Shown: positions 5,927 through 7,749 of the stretch, piece after piece | Layout: each line of letters starts with the position of its first letter | Position numbering within the stretch: the stretch's first letter is position 1 | NCBI GenBank assembly: GCA_023459535.1 | Contig: JAEWTK010000021.1 | Location: 1 to 7,749 of the forward strand | Source of the DNA: Pseudomonadota bacterium | Lineage (GTDB): Bacteria; Pseudomonadota; Gammaproteobacteria; Burkholderiales; Methylophilaceae | Length of the DNA stretch: 7,749 nt | Direction: 5' to 3' | Translations under genes and position numbers: made by a program | Notes under the pieces: model-generated | What the model saw: only the letters and a program-made list of their open reading frames with translations | Told to the model about the DNA's origin: nothing | The model's database searches: none

Positions 5927-7222
5927 TCAGGATGATCTGTGGGTAATGGGTGCCGGCAAAACATGCATGACTTCAGCAACGGTAAAAAATGAACCAAACA
6001 CGATTATTCTATCATTTTTGCCCGCATCCAGACAGGCTTGGCGGAATGCTGCGGGCAGACTTTCAAAGCATGCCAGATTTGTATCGGCATTGATTTGATT
6101 AAATATTTCAAGAAGCTGCGAAACACTGGCAGAGCGCACATGATCGACTGAAGACAAATACCAACTATCAATCTCGGTCTCCAGGGCAGTAATCACGCCC
6201 GCAATATCCTTGTCTGCCAGCATGGCAAAAACCGCAATGGTTTTACCTTCCGTTTTGGTCTGGTGCAGATTTTCAGCCAGAGCATGGGCCGCATGAGGAT
6301 TGTGTGTGACATCCAGCAAAATTTGCGGATGTTGGGCGACGACCTGGAACCGGCCGGCGAGACTTACCGACTTTAATCCAGCTTCGATCGCTGACCTGTT
6401 GACCGGCAAACGTCCCTGAATCGCCTCTATCGCAGCCAACGCACAGGCCGCATTATCCAGCTGAAACTCGCCCCTGAGTGCGGGCAAAGGCAAATCATGC
6501 ATCAACGCAGCACCCTTGAAATCCCAGCGGCCAGCATGTTGATCCAGTTTGAAATCGCGATTGCGCAGCTGCAAATCAGCGCCGATGCTCTTGGCGTGTT
6601 CCACAAGTGATTGCGGGGGAGTAAGGTCGCCACAGATAGCCGGAACATGTTTTCTGAAAATGCCGGCTTTTTCAAAACCGATGCTTTCACGGCTGCTACC
6701 GAGAAACTCGATGTGATCGATATCGATTGTCGTTACTACGGCGCAGTCCGGTTCGAACACATTCACTGCATCAAGCCTGCCGCCGAGCCCGACCTCCATC
6801 ACGGCCAACTCGACCTTCTGCCGCATGAAGCACCACATGGCCGCCAGCGTGCCATATTCGAAATAGGTCAGTTGCAAATTCTGACGCGCCGCTTCAACTG
6901 CCGCAAAAGCGGCAGCCAGGGTCTCATCGTCAAGCTCCTCGAGATTAACTCTGACACGCTCGTTATAGCGCAGAATGTGGGGGGAACTGTAACCGGCAAC
7001 ACGGTAACCGGCGTGGTGATAGATGTTTTCCAGCATGGCACAGGTCGAACCCTTGCCGTTGGTGCCGCCGACGATAATGATGGGAAATTGCGGATCAAGC
7101 CCCATGCGTTCCTTGACTGCAGCAACGCGATCCAGCCCCATGGAAATGGATTTTGGATGCTGAGCCTCGATATAGCGAAGCCAGCCTGCCAAGTCTTCAG
7201 GCAGGGATGATTCCGGACCCAC
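5927..7222 (-). CDS. folC: Bifunctional folylpolyglutamate / dihydrofolate synthase
   Basis: FolC adds glutamate to folates with ATP; in most proteobacteria it also makes dihydrofolate from dihydropteroate. The 431-residue product has normal length for the Mur-ligase fold. Visible are the P-loop VGGTNGKGST (51-60), SSPHILRYNER (79-89), EVGLGGRLDAVN (143-154), TTIDIDHIEFLG (164-175), and ESIGFEKAGIFR (179-190), whose Lys185 matches the carbamylated lysine of the family. The C-terminal Mur-ligase domain carries LDVTHNPHAA (303-312). Whether the dihydrofolate synthase activity is present cannot be told from these motifs. The start is a GTG at 7222, 17 bases after accD, with a poor ribosome site. 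No in-frame ATG lies close upstream, and the next one inside would remove conserved sequence. Tight coupling to accD is likely. Confidence 0.97.
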   Translation of the reverse strand: MGPESSLPEDLAGWLRYIEAQHPKSISMGLDRVAAVKERMGLDPQFPIIIVGGTNGKGSTCAMLENIYHHAGYRVAGYSSPHILRYNERVRVNLEELDDETLAAAFAAVEAARQNLQLTYFEYGTLAAMWCFMRQKVELAVMEVGLGGRLDAVNVFEPDCAVVTTIDIDHIEFLGSSRESIGFEKAGIFRKHVPAICGDLTPPQSLVEHAKSIGADLQLRNRDFKLDQHAGRWDFKGAALMHDLPLPALRGEFQLDNAACALAAIEAIQGRLPVNRSAIEAGLKSVSLAGRFQVVAQHPQILLDVTHNPHAAHALAENLHQTKTEGKTIAVFAMLADKDIAGVITALETEIDSWYLSSVDHVRSASVSQLLEIFNQINADTNLACFESLPAAFRQACLDAGKNDRIIVFGSFFTVAEVMHVLPAPITHRSS

Positions 7223-7239
7223 AGGTGTCAGGCTCTGAT

Positions 7240-7749
7240 TCAGGCGACGGCTGGCAATCGCTGCATGGAAGCGATCAATGTAGCGAGTTTGTCACGCATC
7301 TGACGACGATCGACAATCATGTCGATTGCACCATGCTCCAGCAGGAACTCTGCTCTCTGAAAACCTTCAGGCAATTTCTCGCGCACGGTCTGTTCGATCA
7401 CACGCGGCCCGGCAAAACCGATCAGTGCGTTGGGCTCGGCGATGATGACATCGCCCAGCATGGCAAAACTGGCCGATACCCCACCCATGGTCGGATCGGT
7501 CAACACAGAAATATATGGCAGCCCGGCCTGGCTCAATTGCGTCAAGGCAGCGCTGGTCTTGGCCATTTGCATCAGCGAGAACAAGCCCTCCTGCATGCGC
7601 GCACCACCACTGGCTGAAACGCAGACAAACGGCATCTTGTGTTCGATACAAGCCTGCACACCGCGACTAAAGCGTTCGCCCATAACCGACCCCATGGAGC
7701 CACCCATGAATTTGAACTCGAAAGCTGCCACCACGGCGGGAATGGTCTT
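7240..7749 (-). CDS. accD: Acetyl-CoA carboxylase carboxyltransferase subunit beta, C-terminal part
   Basis: AccD pairs with AccA to form the carboxyltransferase that moves carboxyl from biotin on AccB to acetyl-CoA, giving malonyl-CoA for fatty acid synthesis. Only the last 169 residues are inside the window; the start and the N-terminal zinc ribbon lie beyond the right edge. The visible part is nearly collinear with E. coli Acc[78 protein letters not shown] and GAIDMIV. The crotonase-like core with the oxyanion-hole glycines (SGGAR and MGGVSAS regions) is complete here. The end (LPAVA then TGA at 7240) is short and divergent, as is usual in this family. It is the first gene of the visible accD-folC-dedD-cvpA-purF cluster. 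Its promoter is not in the window. Confidence 0.98.
   Translation of the reverse strand, partial: KTIPAVVAAFEFKFMGGSMGSVMGERFSRGVQACIEHKMPFVCVSASGGARMQEGLFSLMQMAKTSAALTQLSQAGLPYISVLTDPTMGGVSASFAMLGDVIIAEPNALIGFAGPRVIEQTVREKLPEGFQRAEFLLEHGAIDMIVDRRQMRDKLATLIASMQRLPAVA

Noticed and set aside
6611..7210. A 199-codon plus-strand frame opposite folC
   Set aside because: It overlaps folC coding sequence throughout and shows no domain or ribosome site. It is treated as a shadow.
1..7749. Mobile element, CRISPR array, toxin-antitoxin or defence system
   Set aside because: I found no transposase, integrase, regular direct-repeat array or such protein motifs. Gene order and content are typical conserved chromosome.

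Overview
The window is an ordinary core-genome stretch of a proteobacterial chromosome, most likely a betaproteobacterium. That assignment is an inference from protein style and from gene order: accD-folC-dedD-cvpA-purF is the order also known in E. coli, and metZ directly after purF is known from pseudomonads and betaproteobacteria. Genus cannot be fixed from the sequence alone. All recognisable genes lie on the minus strand, so transcription runs from right to left.

Reading in the direction of transcription: the C-terminal part of accD (fatty acid synthesis) enters at the right edge. It is followed closely by folC (folate polyglutamylation), a dedD-like SPOR-domain gene (septal peptidoglycan binding), cvpA (four-helix inner-membrane protein) and purF (first step of purine synthesis). 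Gaps in this block are 6 to 61 bases, which suggests one operon. A perfect 8-bp hairpin lies between cvpA and purF.

A 233-base gap (2948-3180) separates purF from metZ (O-succinylhomoserine sulfhydrylase, methionine synthesis). This is the most interesting part. It holds a good sigma-70 promoter that overlaps the end of purF by position only slightly, then a SAM-II (SAM_alpha type) riboswitch aptamer starting almost at the predicted transcription start, then an intrinsic terminator with an eight-U tract. The 3' strand of the aptamer is perfectly complementary over 7 bases to a segment of the terminator, so a SAM-dependent termination switch can be proposed for metZ.

Downstream of metZ come two small genes: a 95-residue soluble helical coiled-coil protein and a roughly 74-residue protein with two membrane segments, ended by a strong intrinsic terminator. 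The left edge holds the first 291 codons of gyrA (DNA gyrase subunit A) with its own extended -10 promoter. I see no mobile element, CRISPR array, tRNA, rRNA or sign of horizontal transfer, and no wholly new system. The riboswitch and its expression platform are the features worth a second look.
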